Source of the DNA: B1-G15 sp964346135
Lineage (GTDB): Archaea; Thermoproteota; Bathyarchaeia; Bathyarchaeales; Bathyarchaeaceae
Direction of reading: 5' to 3'
Assembly (NCBI GenBank): GCA_964346135.1
Contig: CAYFTS010000084.1
Span: forward strand, 1 to 43,650
DNA: 43,650 nt
The notes beneath the pieces are model-generated. The model worked only from the letters and a program-made list of their open reading frames with translations, was not told the origin of the DNA and did not search any database. This document shows positions 23,250-31,850 of this stretch, piece by piece; the stretch's first letter is position 1; each line of letters begins with the position of its first letter. Made by a program: the position numbers and the translations under genes.

Positions 23250-23298
23250 TTTTAATATACACCATTAAAATTTGACCTAAATATAAATGCTAGGAGGT
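23250..23298 (+). promoter_or_regulatory. Promoter and ribosome site of the small membrane protein
   Basis: TTTTAATATA at 23250-23259 is a TATA candidate; the start would fall near 23280. A full AGGAGGT ribosome site at 23292-23298 lies 6 nt before ATG 23305, which decides the start over the ATG at 23287. Confidence 0.6.
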
Positions 23299-23304
23299 TA
23301 CGAA

Positions 23305-23670
23305 ATGGAACTTCTACCCGAAAAAAGATTTGGAATCTTCTTGATAGTCATCTCTGTCTGGTACCTAATTAACCTAAAAATTTTCAATGCACTTCACCCA
23401 ATTCTCGCAGTACCTGGCTCTGTGACCTTTTTGGCTGGATTATGGCTTGTGCTGTCACCTTTCACGCCTACAATATCCACAACAGTCATAACAAGATCAA
23501 ATGCTCCTCCGCAGGCTCCTGCTCCAGCTACAACCAAACCTGAAACAATGCCTACGCCAAAGCCCGCGGCAAAAACTAAACCAAAAATTACCAAAACGAC
23601 TAAAACAATGCCTTCAACTGTCAAAAAGCATGTTAGAAAGAAGAAGACAACATCAAAAAGCAGCGCTTAG
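23305..23670 (+). CDS. Small membrane protein with Pro/Lys/Thr-rich tail
   Basis: The 121-residue product has two short membrane segments (about 9-27 and 35-55) separated by a tight turn, then a low-complexity tail of about 65 residues: first Pro/Ala/Thr-rich, then Lys/Thr-rich and strongly basic (KKHVRKKKTTSKSSA). A positively charged tail after two membrane helices suggests it stays on the cytosolic side and may bind nucleic acid or acidic lipids; that is inference. The start is fixed by a perfect ribosome site. No family is recognised. Confidence 0.7.
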   Translation: MELLPEKRFGIFLIVISVWYLINLKIFNALHPILAVPGSVTFLAGLWLVLSPFTPTISTTVITRSNAPPQAPAPATTKPETMPTPKPAAKTKPKITKTTKTMPSTVKKHVRKKKTTSKSSA

Positions 23671-23764
23671 CAACCTCTAGTTAACACGTTTTTCAATGCT
23701 TTTTTTCACAGACAATTCTATAGTTTATCCACTTAATTCTCTACTGGCTTAGGACATTTTCAAT

Positions 23765-25336
23765 TTAGCTTAAGATTTTTTCTACTTCTTCTTTGTCCGC
23801 ATGAATAACGTATTTAATTCCTGACGCATGTGCCGCTTCAGAGGTTAGAGCGACAATATCATCGCGTGTGATTTCTTTTGTAGCGAATTTTCTGGCACCG
23901 CACATTAGTTGTTTTAATCCTTGAGTTAATCTCTGGTTGTAGGTGTAGAGACCGATTGCTCCGGTTGGCAATTCTGCAAAATTTTTTCCGAGTTTTTTCT
24001 TTAGCCCACCTGCTTCGACAAAGATCGCGTCAATGGTGTTTCCAAATCTTGCGTAGTAGATAGGAAGGTTTCCTTCCTTGATCCTTTGACCCACGTTTTT
24101 ACCTATCATGGCTGCACTGATGGGGGCTCTAGCCATACCTACAGCCTTTACATAAGGTGCGCCTAGAGCCAGTGCTTTGAAGATGTGATCTTCCATGGTA
24201 ATGCCTCCTGCGAAGGCTATGCTTGGCACGTATTCTCCTTTCTTTGCTAGTCTATCTGCATATTGATACGTTAATGACCATACCTCTACGCTGGGTATTC
24301 CCCACTCGTTCATCATACGCCATGGGCTCATCCCCGTTCCGCCGCCCGCACCGTCAACGGTAAGTAAGTCAATTTTAGCCACCGACGAGAATTTTACAGC
24401 TCTCGCCACATCTGCTGGTCGGTAGGCTCCAGTCTTTAGGAAAACATAGTTAGCACCTAAACTTCTCAACTCTTTTACTTTGTTTACGAAGTCTTCTCTA
24501 TTAACCATGCCAACTCGAGAGTGTCTTTCAAACTCTGTAAATTGTCTTTTTTTGAATGCTTCAACAATGTCTGGATTCTCAGGATCGGGGAGAACTATGT
24601 ATCCTCTCCTCTTTAGAAGCTGTGCTTTAGCGAGATCCTTAATCTTAACTTCGCCACCGATATCTTTTGCACCTTGACCCCATTTTAGTTCAACAGCGTC
24701 CACTTCTAGATCTGAAATTGCATATTCAAAGACTCCAAGTTTTGTGTCTTCTACGTTAGCTTGAACAACAGTTGCACCGTAGCCGTCTTCTCTCCATTTA
24801 TCATAGGTTTTCACTCTCCATTCCAGTTCTGGAGAATGAACTACTTTTCCATTGTTGATTTTTGAGCCAACGTCCATACCGCATACATTTTCTCCTATCA
24901 CTTGCATAGTTCCTGATATTGCTGCGCCAATGGCTAATTCTTTCCAGTTGTCCTTAGCAATTTTTGTCGAGCCAAGTGCACAAGTGAACCATGGAACTTT
25001 TAATCTTATGCCTTTGCCTTGTCCAATTTTGGTTTCCAAGTCAACATTGGGGAATATGGCTTTATCACTATCTGCATCGATGCCAACAGCGCCTACCGTT
25101 GTTCCCATAATGTTAAAATGGGAAAGATTCACAGGATAGTTCTTTTGAGATGCAGTGGTTATCACTCCAAAAGGGGCTGGATAAATGACTTCGCGACCTC
25201 TTATAGCGGATTTGGCAATTTCACATGGGCCTAGGCATCCGTCTATGCACGTGACGCAGAGTCCGCTGACGGGACATTGTTCGGTTCTGGTTTTGGTTAG
25301 AGTTGCTGGGCTCGCATTCGGTTTTGAATAGCTCAT
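23765..25336 (-). CDS. FMN-binding glutamate-synthase-like protein with N-terminal Cys cluster
   Basis: The 523-residue product has the FMN (GltB central/FMN) domain of glutamate synthase: TVDGAGGGTGMSP at about 326-338, AFAGGITMEDHIFKALALGA at about 374-393, and GMARAPISAAM after it. In ferredoxin- and NADPH-dependent enzymes the last position is followed by a Cys motif (CxxxxxCxxxxC) for a 3Fe-4S cluster; here there is no Cys. Instead, five Cys lie near the N-terminus (21, 27, 30, 34, 38; CPVSGLCVTCIDGCLGPC). There is no glutaminase domain. It is the last gene of the NuoE/F/HoxU-like operon, starting 1 nt after the previous stop. Glutamate formation from 2-oxoglutarate is the family's role, but substrate here is unproven. 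Confidence 0.88.
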   Translation of the reverse strand: MSYSKPNASPATLTKTRTEQCPVSGLCVTCIDGCLGPCEIAKSAIRGREVIYPAPFGVITTASQKNYPVNLSHFNIMGTTVGAVGIDADSDKAIFPNVDLETKIGQGKGIRLKVPWFTCALGSTKIAKDNWKELAIGAAISGTMQVIGENVCGMDVGSKINNGKVVHSPELEWRVKTYDKWREDGYGATVVQANVEDTKLGVFEYAISDLEVDAVELKWGQGAKDIGGEVKIKDLAKAQLLKRRGYIVLPDPENPDIVEAFKKRQFTEFERHSRVGMVNREDFVNKVKELRSLGANYVFLKTGAYRPADVARAVKFSSVAKIDLLTVDGAGGGTGMSPWRMMNEWGIPSVEVWSLTYQYADRLAKKGEYVPSIAFAGGITMEDHIFKALALGAPYVKAVGMARAPISAAMIGKNVGQRIKEGNLPIYYARFGNTIDAIFVEAGGLKKKLGKNFAELPTGAIGLYTYNQRLTQGLKQLMCGARKFATKEITRDDIVALTSEAAHASGIKYVIHADKEEVEKILS

Positions 25337-25337
25337 A

Positions 25338-26012
25338 CTATTTTTCCTCCTTTTCTATACATGCTCCACATGAGTCTAGAGTACACATGACTTGACCATA
25401 CTTTTCAGAACATTGTGGGGTGAAGACAAGACAAGAGTTGCAAAGTTCTCCTGGAGACTTAATCCCACGGCACTGCAGTTCTACTAAAGGGCAAATATAC
25501 ATGCAGGCTCCGCAGTTTCGGCATATTTCACTGGCCATATGGAAGGGAGTGACCACCTCTCTATTTTGACCTCTACCCACAAAACCTATGGCTCCACTTC
25601 CCATCTGTTCAGCACACATCCTTACACATAATCCGCATAGAATGCAGTCTTTATTCTCCATCTTGAACCTAACTTTCTCCAATCCCATTTTGGAAGCTAA
25701 ATCTTGCAGGGTCTTCGAGTTGGGGCATCTAGCAAGCAATAATTCTAATATCAGTTTTCGCCCCTTCATCACTCTCTCCGTATGTGTTTTCACCTTTATC
25801 CCCTCTCTAACGGGGTAAAGGCAGGAAGCTACCAGTCTTGTTCTTCTTCCGTCATCAACCTCTACCATACACAAACGGCAAGCACCATAAGGGGTCAACT
25901 CATCATGGTAGCATAGGGTTGGAATGTCAATCCCGTAGAATCTGGCAACTTCAAGTAGAGTAGAGCCTTCTTCTGCTTGGACTTTTACTCCATTCATAGT
26001 AAGGATCACCAT
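25338..26012 (-). CDS. HoxU/NuoG-N-like Fe-S subunit
   Basis: The 224-residue protein is the electron-wiring subunit of a diaphorase. Residues about 1-75 form a 2Fe-2S ferredoxin domain (Cys34, 45, 48, 64). The following NuoG-type segment reads LELLLARCPNSKTLQDLAS, where the His/Cys ligands of the usual N5 cluster are missing. Two 4Fe-4S clusters follow (Cys123, 126, 129, 133 and Cys164, 167, 170, 174). The last 45 residues add seven more Cys (181, 191, 194, 201, 210, 215, 218), enough for an extra centre or zinc site. It lies between the NuoF-like and glutamate-synthase-like genes in one tight operon. Confidence 0.88.
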   Translation of the reverse strand: MVILTMNGVKVQAEEGSTLLEVARFYGIDIPTLCYHDELTPYGACRLCMVEVDDGRRTRLVASCLYPVREGIKVKTHTERVMKGRKLILELLLARCPNSKTLQDLASKMGLEKVRFKMENKDCILCGLCVRMCAEQMGSGAIGFVGRGQNREVVTPFHMASEICRNCGACMYICPLVELQCRGIKSPGELCNSCLVFTPQCSEKYGQVMCTLDSCGACIEKEEK

Positions 26013-26023
26013 CCAATCACTTC

Positions 26024-27874
26024 CTATTTGACCATTATCGCTTCAAATGAGCAAGCATCTCGACAGATGCCACATCTAACACATTTAGCGGGATCAATTG
26101 TGTGAATTAGACCATATGCATTGATGGCCTGTTGAGGACAAAGTTTCAAACAGGCACCACATCCTGTGCACTTATCTTCAAGGATGAAATACTCGATCAG
26201 ATCTTTGCAAATGCCTGCAGGGCACTTTTTATCTGTCACATGCGCTTCATATTCTTCTCTGAAATACCTGAGAGTTGACAAAACAGTATTCGGTGCGGTT
26301 TTGCCTAGGCCGCAAAGAGAAAAGTCTTTTATCGTCTCTGCCAGTTCTTGAAGAAGATCCAGATCTTCTTTCTTCCCTCGACCCGCTGTTATATCGGTTA
26401 TGATCTCAAGCATTCTTTTAATTCCTTCACGGCATGGAACACATTTACCGCAAGATTCATACTGTAAAAAGTCGAGGAAGTATCGAGCCACGTCAACCAT
26501 ACACGTATTTTCATCCATCACTATCATACCGCCGGAACCCATCATTGAGCCGGCTTCAGTTAATTTATCAAAGTCCACGGAGAGGTCGAGCAGTTCTTCT
26601 GGTATACAGCCACCCGAAGGACCACCAGTCTGAACAGCCTTGAACTTTTTGCCTTCAAGTATTCCTCCACCTATGTCGTAAATGATTCCTTTGAGCGGGG
26701 TTCCCATTGGAACTTCAACGAGCCCAGTATTGTTTACTTTTCCAACGAGAGAGAAAATTGCTGTTCCTTTGCTCTTCTCGGTCCCGATTTTTGCATACCA
26801 ATCTGCGTCGTTATTGATAATTAGGGGAACGCTGGCCCAAGTCTTAACGTTATTCAGATTGGTCGGTTTGTTCCATAATCCCCGTTCGACCGTATGAATG
26901 TACTTTGATCTTGGTTCGCCCATTTTGCCTTCTATGGAAGCGACCAACGCAGATGATTCACCACATACGAACGCACCTCCGCCTTGATTTATTTTGATGT
27001 CAAAGTCGAACCCAGAATTGAATATGTTGCTTCCGAGGAAGCCGTATTCTCTAGCTTGATCTATCGCTATCTGGAGGTGTTTTAATGCTAGAGGATACTC
27101 AGCGCGAACGTATAAGTAACCTTGGTTCGATCCTATCGCATATGCTCCTATAATCATTCCTTCTAGAATGCTGTGAGGATTTGCTTCCATGAGGCTCCTA
27201 TCACTGAAAGCCCCGGGGTCGCCCTCATCGCCATTTCCAATTACGAACTTAACGTCCCCTGCGGCTTTACGACATAGCCTCCATTTTCTTCCAGTTGGGA
27301 ACCCAGCTCCACCAAGACCTCGCAGTCCAGATTTTTCAACGGTATCGATTATTTCGTCGCAAGACATAGTTGTAATAGCTTTCGCGAGAGCTTGATAGCC
27401 ACCAACAGCGACGTAGTCAAGTATGTTTGTGGGGTCAATTCGTCCATTGTTGGCAAGAATATGTCTTCTCTGTTTTTCGTAAAAAGGCACTTCATGTTCA
27501 TATAACACTTTTTGACCCGTCGTTGGATCTACATAGAGAAGACGGTCAACGATCTCTCCATTTAGCAAGGTTTTCGAAACGATTTCAGAAACATCACGTA
27601 GTTTCACTCTCTGATAGAAGATTTCTTTTGGTCCTATTACAACGACAGGACCCCTTTCGCAGAAGCCATGACAACCAGTTTGCTTGGTGCCTATCGGAAT
27701 TTCTAGATTCTGCTTCTTAATTTCATTCCTGAAAGCTTCAGCAACAACTACGCTGCCACGTGCCCGACAACCAGTTCCAATACATACTCTCACACATGGC
27801 TTGTTGGAATCTCTTCGCCGCAACAACGAGTTTTGTAGAGCCTCCAACTCTTGAGGAGTTTTAATCTTTTTCAT
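26024..27874 (-). CDS. NuoF/HydB-like NAD(P)H-dehydrogenase flavoprotein
   Basis: This 616-residue subunit resembles HydB/HndC of bifurcating hydrogenases. N-terminal 2Fe-2S thioredoxin-like domain: Cys31, 36, 68, 72. The NuoF FMN/NAD(P)H domain shows GLRGLGGAGFPTGRKW at about 183-198 and IGNGDEGDPGAF at about 212-223; its 4Fe-4S cluster is SCGKCVPC with Cys475, 478, 481 and Cys521. Two extra 4Fe-4S ferredoxin clusters end the protein (Cys569, 572, 575, 579 and Cys598, 601, 604, 608), giving a site for ferredoxin exchange. ATG 27874 is chosen over 27895; it overlaps the previous gene by 14 nt. Confidence 0.92.
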   Translation of the reverse strand: MKKIKTPQELEALQNSLLRRRDSNKPCVRVCIGTGCRARGSVVVAEAFRNEIKKQNLEIPIGTKQTGCHGFCERGPVVVIGPKEIFYQRVKLRDVSEIVSKTLLNGEIVDRLLYVDPTTGQKVLYEHEVPFYEKQRRHILANNGRIDPTNILDYVAVGGYQALAKAITTMSCDEIIDTVEKSGLRGLGGAGFPTGRKWRLCRKAAGDVKFVIGNGDEGDPGAFSDRSLMEANPHSILEGMIIGAYAIGSNQGYLYVRAEYPLALKHLQIAIDQAREYGFLGSNIFNSGFDFDIKINQGGGAFVCGESSALVASIEGKMGEPRSKYIHTVERGLWNKPTNLNNVKTWASVPLIINNDADWYAKIGTEKSKGTAIFSLVGKVNNTGLVEVPMGTPLKGIIYDIGGGILEGKKFKAVQTGGPSGGCIPEELLDLSVDFDKLTEAGSMMGSGGMIVMDENTCMVDVARYFLDFLQYESCGKCVPCREGIKRMLEIITDITAGRGKKEDLDLLQELAETIKDFSLCGLGKTAPNTVLSTLRYFREEYEAHVTDKKCPAGICKDLIEYFILEDKCTGCGACLKLCPQQAINAYGLIHTIDPAKCVRCGICRDACSFEAIMVK

Positions 27875-28352
27875 TTTTACTATACACTCGCACACGCTTT
27901 AATGCACCGCGAACTTTCGTTGGCGTCATTTTGTCAAAATAGCGTTCACCGGAGACCATAACTGGTGCTAACGCACATGCACCGAGACAGCGGACCGATT
28001 GGAGACTAAACGTTAGATCAGGCGTTGTCTCGCCGTCTTTTATGCCTAGCTCTCTTTCCAAAGCCTCAAGAACCCGTGCTGAACCTCTTAGGTAGCAAGC
28101 AGTTCCAACACAGACACGAATCAAGTGCTTGCCACGAGGCGTCAGGTGAAATGCATCGTAGAAGGAAGCTACACCGTAGACCTGAATCATAGGAACATCA
28201 AGCTTTTCAGATACGTGTCTCAATGCCCAAGCCGGCAGATAACCATACGAATTCTCAATCTCTTGTAATACTGCGATTAAAGCTGACTTTTCACAGGAAT
28301 AACTCTCGATAATCTTGTCGACCTTGCTGTACTCATGAGCACTTGCCGCCAA
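27861..28352 (-). CDS. NuoE/HydC-like 2Fe-2S subunit
   Basis: The 163-residue protein is the thioredoxin-like 2Fe-2S subunit of a diaphorase. The cluster ligands are Cys81, Cys86, Cys122 and Cys126 (VCVGTACYLRG and VRCLGACALAP), and the N-terminal helical domain (IAVLQEIENSYGYLP) is typical. It is the first gene of a four-gene operon with NuoF-like, HoxU-like and glutamate-synthase-like subunits. It ends inside the start of the NuoF-like gene. Confidence 0.93.
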   Translation of the reverse strand: MAASAHEYSKVDKIIESYSCEKSALIAVLQEIENSYGYLPAWALRHVSEKLDVPMIQVYGVASFYDAFHLTPRGKHLIRVCVGTACYLRGSARVLEALERELGIKDGETTPDLTFSLQSVRCLGACALAPVMVSGERYFDKMTPTKVRGALKRVRVYSKNEKD

Positions 28353-28410
28353 ATTTCATAGCACCCCACAAGTCAATTATCTGCTCCCTGTGTCACTAGA
28401 AGTGAAAATT

Positions 28411-28746
28411 TCATGAAGGCTTGGAGTCTGAACTTCTGCTAACCGTTTTTATACCTTTGAAGCTTAACGGCATCGTTTCGGAAATCTCCTCGGTCAGCGT
28501 TATTTCATATACGTCTTTTGAGCCGCAATCTTGGCATTCCAAGGGTCTAAACCTGCATGTTTGACAATTTTCTGATTCCATACCGATTCGAAGACAAAAA
28601 TCCTCGGACCCCTCCTTTTGCCCAACAATCAATCCAACGAACTCAATCCATGTGCTCCCACAATGAGCACAAGCGACTCTCTTCTTACTCAACTCTCCTG
28701 TATTCTCTCGATTTTCGATTTCTTTAACGATCTCTGTTATTTCCAA
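28411..28746 (-). CDS. Cys-rich zinc-binding protein, unrecognised
   Basis: The 111-residue product carries several Cys pairs: CAHC at about 26-29, then CQTC and CQDC at about 61-76, with another Cys near 51. The first two pairs are in an arrangement that could hold zinc, and the 'GSKDVYEITL' following the last pair resembles a zinc-ribbon beta strand. The tail is Ser/Lys-rich. It lies just upstream of the NuoE-like gene, in the same direction, with 58 nt between, so it could be part of that transcript. No family is recognised. Confidence 0.6.
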   Translation of the reverse strand: MEITEIVKEIENRENTGELSKKRVACAHCGSTWIEFVGLIVGQKEGSEDFCLRIGMESENCQTCRFRPLECQDCGSKDVYEITLTEEISETMPLSFKGIKTVSRSSDSKPS

Positions 28747-28965
28747 GTAACATCACACAATGTAAGCATATGGAGCACGTATTTAAGGATTTTGTTTGTT
28801 CTATGCCATCTAATATAGACATTATAAGCATAAATCTCACTTTACTCTTATAATGTGGAAATTGGAAATGAAACTTTCACGTATATCCGACATCGTAAGA
28901 TTTTTCGTCGAGAATAGCATAATTTAAAAATTCTGAACGCATAATTTTCTAGTGAGGGTTGAAGC

Positions 28966-29442
28966 GTGTCCCCTAGGAGTAAAATTGACAAAATTGACGT
29001 AACCACTATAAGGGTTCTACAAAAAGACGCACGTGCCGATTTTGCGGGCATCGCAAGGGATTGTGATGTATCAACGGACACGATAAGCAAAAGATTCAGA
29101 AGAATGAAGAAAGCTGGCGTTATCAGGGGGACGACAATATTGTTGAACCCGAAAAGTTTCGGCTATGACTGCGTTGCAAACCTAGGCATTGACGTCAGCT
29201 ATCCACGCTTGAGAGACGTTATTGAATCATTACGGAAGATGCCTGAAATAATCTTCTGTGCCACATCCATGGGTAAATATGACATATTTTGTATCGTAAT
29301 TACTGAGAACGTTGGACGGCTTAGCCAAGTAAAAGATTTGATAAAGGGACATCCTGCAGTCAAAGATGTCACGACGAGCATTTGGGTAGATGACATTTTG
29401 CTATGTCCTTCGAATTTCGAATTTAAACATCTCGAAAGGTAG
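28966..29442 (+). CDS. Lrp/AsnC-family transcriptional regulator (first of pair)
   Basis: Lrp/AsnC proteins are winged-helix regulators with a ligand-binding RAM domain. The 158-residue product has HTH at about 10-50 (IRVLQKDARADFAGIARDCD then TDTISKRFRRMKKAGVI) and a RAM domain from about 60. GTG 28966 is supported by GAGGG about 8 nt upstream. It overlaps the next Lrp gene by 1 base, so the two are cotranscribed. It is divergent from the Cys-rich gene and the diaphorase operon, which it may control. Confidence 0.9.
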   Translation: MSPRSKIDKIDVTTIRVLQKDARADFAGIARDCDVSTDTISKRFRRMKKAGVIRGTTILLNPKSFGYDCVANLGIDVSYPRLRDVIESLRKMPEIIFCATSMGKYDIFCIVITENVGRLSQVKDLIKGHPAVKDVTTSIWVDDILLCPSNFEFKHLER

Positions 29443-29450
29443 TGATGGAG

Positions 29451-29924
29451 ATGGATAAAACTGATTTGTTAATAATCGAAAAAATGACAAAAGATGCTCG
29501 CATATCTTTTAGAAAAATTGCGAGAGAACTCGAAGTCTCACCAGATACTATAATCCATAGATATAAAACGCTACAAGAAAAAGGTGTAATCCGTGGATCC
29601 ACTGTTGTAATCGATCCGAAAAAAATTGGCTACCATGGCATGGCTGCATTCATGATAGATGTCTCACCAACACACATCTCGGCAATCGAGCCTACTCCAA
29701 CTGAATCATCATCAATCTTGGAAAAGTTAATTCAAATGCCTAACATCATCATTGCCACAAAGACTGTAGGAGACCACGATCTATTAGCCATCAGCGTAGT
29801 CAGAGATTTCGAACATTTGATTAAGATAGGCGATGATATAGCGAGAATACCTGGAGTCAAGGACTTGCGAATGTCCTTTTGGATTGAAAAAGCAGAACTC
29901 TGTCCAAAGTATTTCATAATTTAA
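29451..29924 (+). CDS. Lrp/AsnC-family transcriptional regulator (second of pair)
   Basis: This 157-residue regulator is a paralogue of the preceding one: HTH at about 8-46 (IEKMTKDARISFRKIARELE then PDTIIHRYKTLQEKGVI), followed by a RAM ligand-binding domain with the DVSP/VRDFEHL type pattern. ATG 29451 is preferred; GTG 29442 and ATG 29445 are in frame. Tandem Lrp genes often form heteromeric octamers, so these could act together. The effector is unknown. Confidence 0.88.
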   Translation: MDKTDLLIIEKMTKDARISFRKIARELEVSPDTIIHRYKTLQEKGVIRGSTVVIDPKKIGYHGMAAFMIDVSPTHISAIEPTPTESSSILEKLIQMPNIIIATKTVGDHDLLAISVVRDFEHLIKIGDDIARIPGVKDLRMSFWIEKAELCPKYFII

Positions 29925-30287
29925 GCTCCAAATGTGAATTGTGTGCGCATGGCAAAGACATACATAAACTGGGAACAATTATACTATTCTTAGGTGCGTT
30001 GATTCTAGGGGGTGTGATTTTCCGACTGCGGGCTAAAGTGTTTAGTTTGTGGATTTACTAATAATTTGTTAAAGGGGACCTCGAAAAGAGAGATATCTCT
30101 CAGGTACATCAATAATTAGACTACCCTTTTCCTGTACACGAATAAAACCCTAATATTATATCTATTTTATCAGATTGTAATGGTGTTTCATCATTAAAAT
30201 TATTAATGGAAAAGTGTTTTGTGAGAGGAAAAGATATTTTCATAAATCACTAAGCTCTGAGGGAGAAAAAAATAGAGGTTTTTACCT
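29925..30287. other. Intergenic region between lrp pair and uppP
   Basis: No convincing gene is present in these 360 nt. The region is AT-rich and holds a perfect 14-nt palindrome, GAGAGATATCTCTC (30088-30101), plus several AT-rich boxes (near 30153-30172 and 30195-30215) that could be promoters for uppP. Confidence 0.5.
30088..30101. promoter_or_regulatory. Perfect palindrome, candidate operator
   Basis: GAGAGATATCTCTC is fully self-complementary. It lies 164 nt after the second lrp gene and 187 nt before uppP. It is too far from uppP to be a simple operator overlapping its promoter, but may be a Lrp-type site or an end-of-transcript hairpin. Confidence 0.35.
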
Positions 30288-31070
30288 TTGATTATCAATA
30301 AAATAATTGAAACCGTAATTCTCGCCGTCGTTCAAGGCGTAACAGAATGGCTACCCATATCTAGTTCTGGACATTTAGTGATTGTGCAAGAGTGGCTGAT
30401 TCCAGAAGAACTTCCGTTAATCTTTAACGTAATGTTGCATGTGGGAACCTTAGGCGCTGTATTGTTAATGTTCTGGAGAGACATCGTAGAAATTCTCAGA
30501 GCACTGGTTAGGTTAGACTTCAAAACAGAGGAAGGAAAGCTAGCTTTATACATAGCTGTGGGAAGTGTGCCCGCCGCCTTCATAGGCTTGCTATTCCATG
30601 ACATTTTCGAATCTTTCTTCAATAATCTGTTCGCGGTTGGCATAGCCCTACTCATAACTGGCTCTTTCTTATACGTTTCCAAACGTAGAAAAAACAGTAA
30701 AGAATTAAGTTGGTTGGACTCGTTGCTGATCGGGATAGCACAAGGCGTCTCTATTATCCCTGGCATTTCTAGAAGCGGCGCCACCATAACCACTGGGTTG
30801 TGGAGAAAAGTGGGAAAAGAAAAAGCGTTTAGATACTCGTTTCTGCTGTCTATACCCGCAATAATCGGGGCAACTGCCATTGAATCAACGCGTGTAAACG
30901 TGGGCGACGTGGATGTGGCTGTTATGTTTCTCGGTGTCGTGATATCTATGATTGTAGGTTATGTGTCCTTGAAGTTCCTGTTAAAGGTGGTTTTGAAAGA
31001 GAAGTTTCATCTGTTTGCGTATTACTGCTGGACAGTCGGTGCGATAATCATTCTTTCTCAGGTTCTATAA
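30288..31070 (+). CDS. uppP: Undecaprenyl-diphosphatase family (BacA/UppP)
   Basis: This membrane phosphatase removes phosphate from polyprenyl diphosphate carriers; archaea use dolichyl-type carriers for N-glycosylation. The 260-residue product shows the two catalytic blocks VVQGVTEWLPISSSGHL at about 14-30 and GISRSGATI near 161-169. About eight membrane segments follow. TTG 30288 is used, with GAGGT about 7 nt upstream (AGAGGTTT). Length is typical. In archaea the substrate lipid is an inference. Confidence 0.95.
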   Translation: MIINKIIETVILAVVQGVTEWLPISSSGHLVIVQEWLIPEELPLIFNVMLHVGTLGAVLLMFWRDIVEILRALVRLDFKTEEGKLALYIAVGSVPAAFIGLLFHDIFESFFNNLFAVGIALLITGSFLYVSKRRKNSKELSWLDSLLIGIAQGVSIIPGISRSGATITTGLWRKVGKEKAFRYSFLLSIPAIIGATAIESTRVNVGDVDVAVMFLGVVISMIVGYVSLKFLLKVVLKEKFHLFAYYCWTVGAIIILSQVL

Positions 31071-31168
31071 CCAGTTTGAAACAAATAAAAACTCTAAAAG
31101 CAGTGTAAACAGATAAGAGGACGAACGCGTTCAGTTGTTAGGATAGATTAGAAAGTGGAAGCTACGTT

Positions 31169-31795
31169 ATGTCAATTACTAAAAAGGCTCCAAGTGTTGT
31201 CTATTGGCTTGGAGATAAACTATGCTTAAACATAACCAACCGATGCTCCAGCGACTGTTACTACTGTTTTAGAAGATACAAAGATGGCATACGAGATTTC
31301 AACTTAAAACTGCTCAGAGAACCATCGGAAGAGGAGATTATTCAACAGCTAAAAGGAGTAATCAACAGACACCGTTGGAACGAAATTGTCTTCTGCGGGT
31401 TTGGAGAACCCACGCAAAGGCTAGACTGCATTTTAGAAGTTACGAGATGGATAAAGAAACATTTTGAAATGGCTGTTAGAATCGACACTAACGGTCATGG
31501 ATGTTTATTGAATCCGGAAAGAGATGTGATTAAAGAGTTGAAGGACGCTGGTGTAGACAGGATAAGTGTGAGTCTGAACGCCCATGACGCGGCGACGTAC
31601 GTTCAGGTGTGTAAGCCGCAGTTTGAAAACGCCTTTGAAAACGTTTTGAAGTTCATCGAAAAAGCAGGGAGAGAATTTGACACAGAAATCACCACCGTAG
31701 CCATACCGGAAGTTGACATTCAGAAAGTGAGAGAAATGGCAGGAAAAATGGGCGTGAAATTTAGAATAAGAGAGTATGTGCCTTGCTTCTGGTGA
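31169..31795 (+). CDS. TatD-linked radical SAM protein
   Basis: The 208-residue protein is a small radical S-adenosylmethionine enzyme with the cluster Cys26-x3-Cys30-x2-Cys33 in NRCSSDCYYCF. The start KAPSVVYWLGDKLCLNITN and the VFCGFGEPTQR motif are characteristic of the TatD-associated radical SAM family, which is often next to or fused to the TatD DNase. No TatD gene lies next to it here. Its substrate is unknown. Confidence 0.9.
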   Translation: MSITKKAPSVVYWLGDKLCLNITNRCSSDCYYCFRRYKDGIRDFNLKLLREPSEEEIIQQLKGVINRHRWNEIVFCGFGEPTQRLDCILEVTRWIKKHFEMAVRIDTNGHGCLLNPERDVIKELKDAGVDRISVSLNAHDAATYVQVCKPQFENAFENVLKFIEKAGREFDTEITTVAIPEVDIQKVREMAGKMGVKFRIREYVPCFW

Positions 31796-31850
31796 AGATT
31801 ACATTTGGTTTTAACTTTTTCGCGAGTGTATTATTTTTGCAGAAGTGTCG

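Noticed and set aside
30332..30880. 182-residue minus-strand open frame
   Set aside because: It is antisense to uppP, which has both catalytic motifs; the minus frame is low in plausible protein features.
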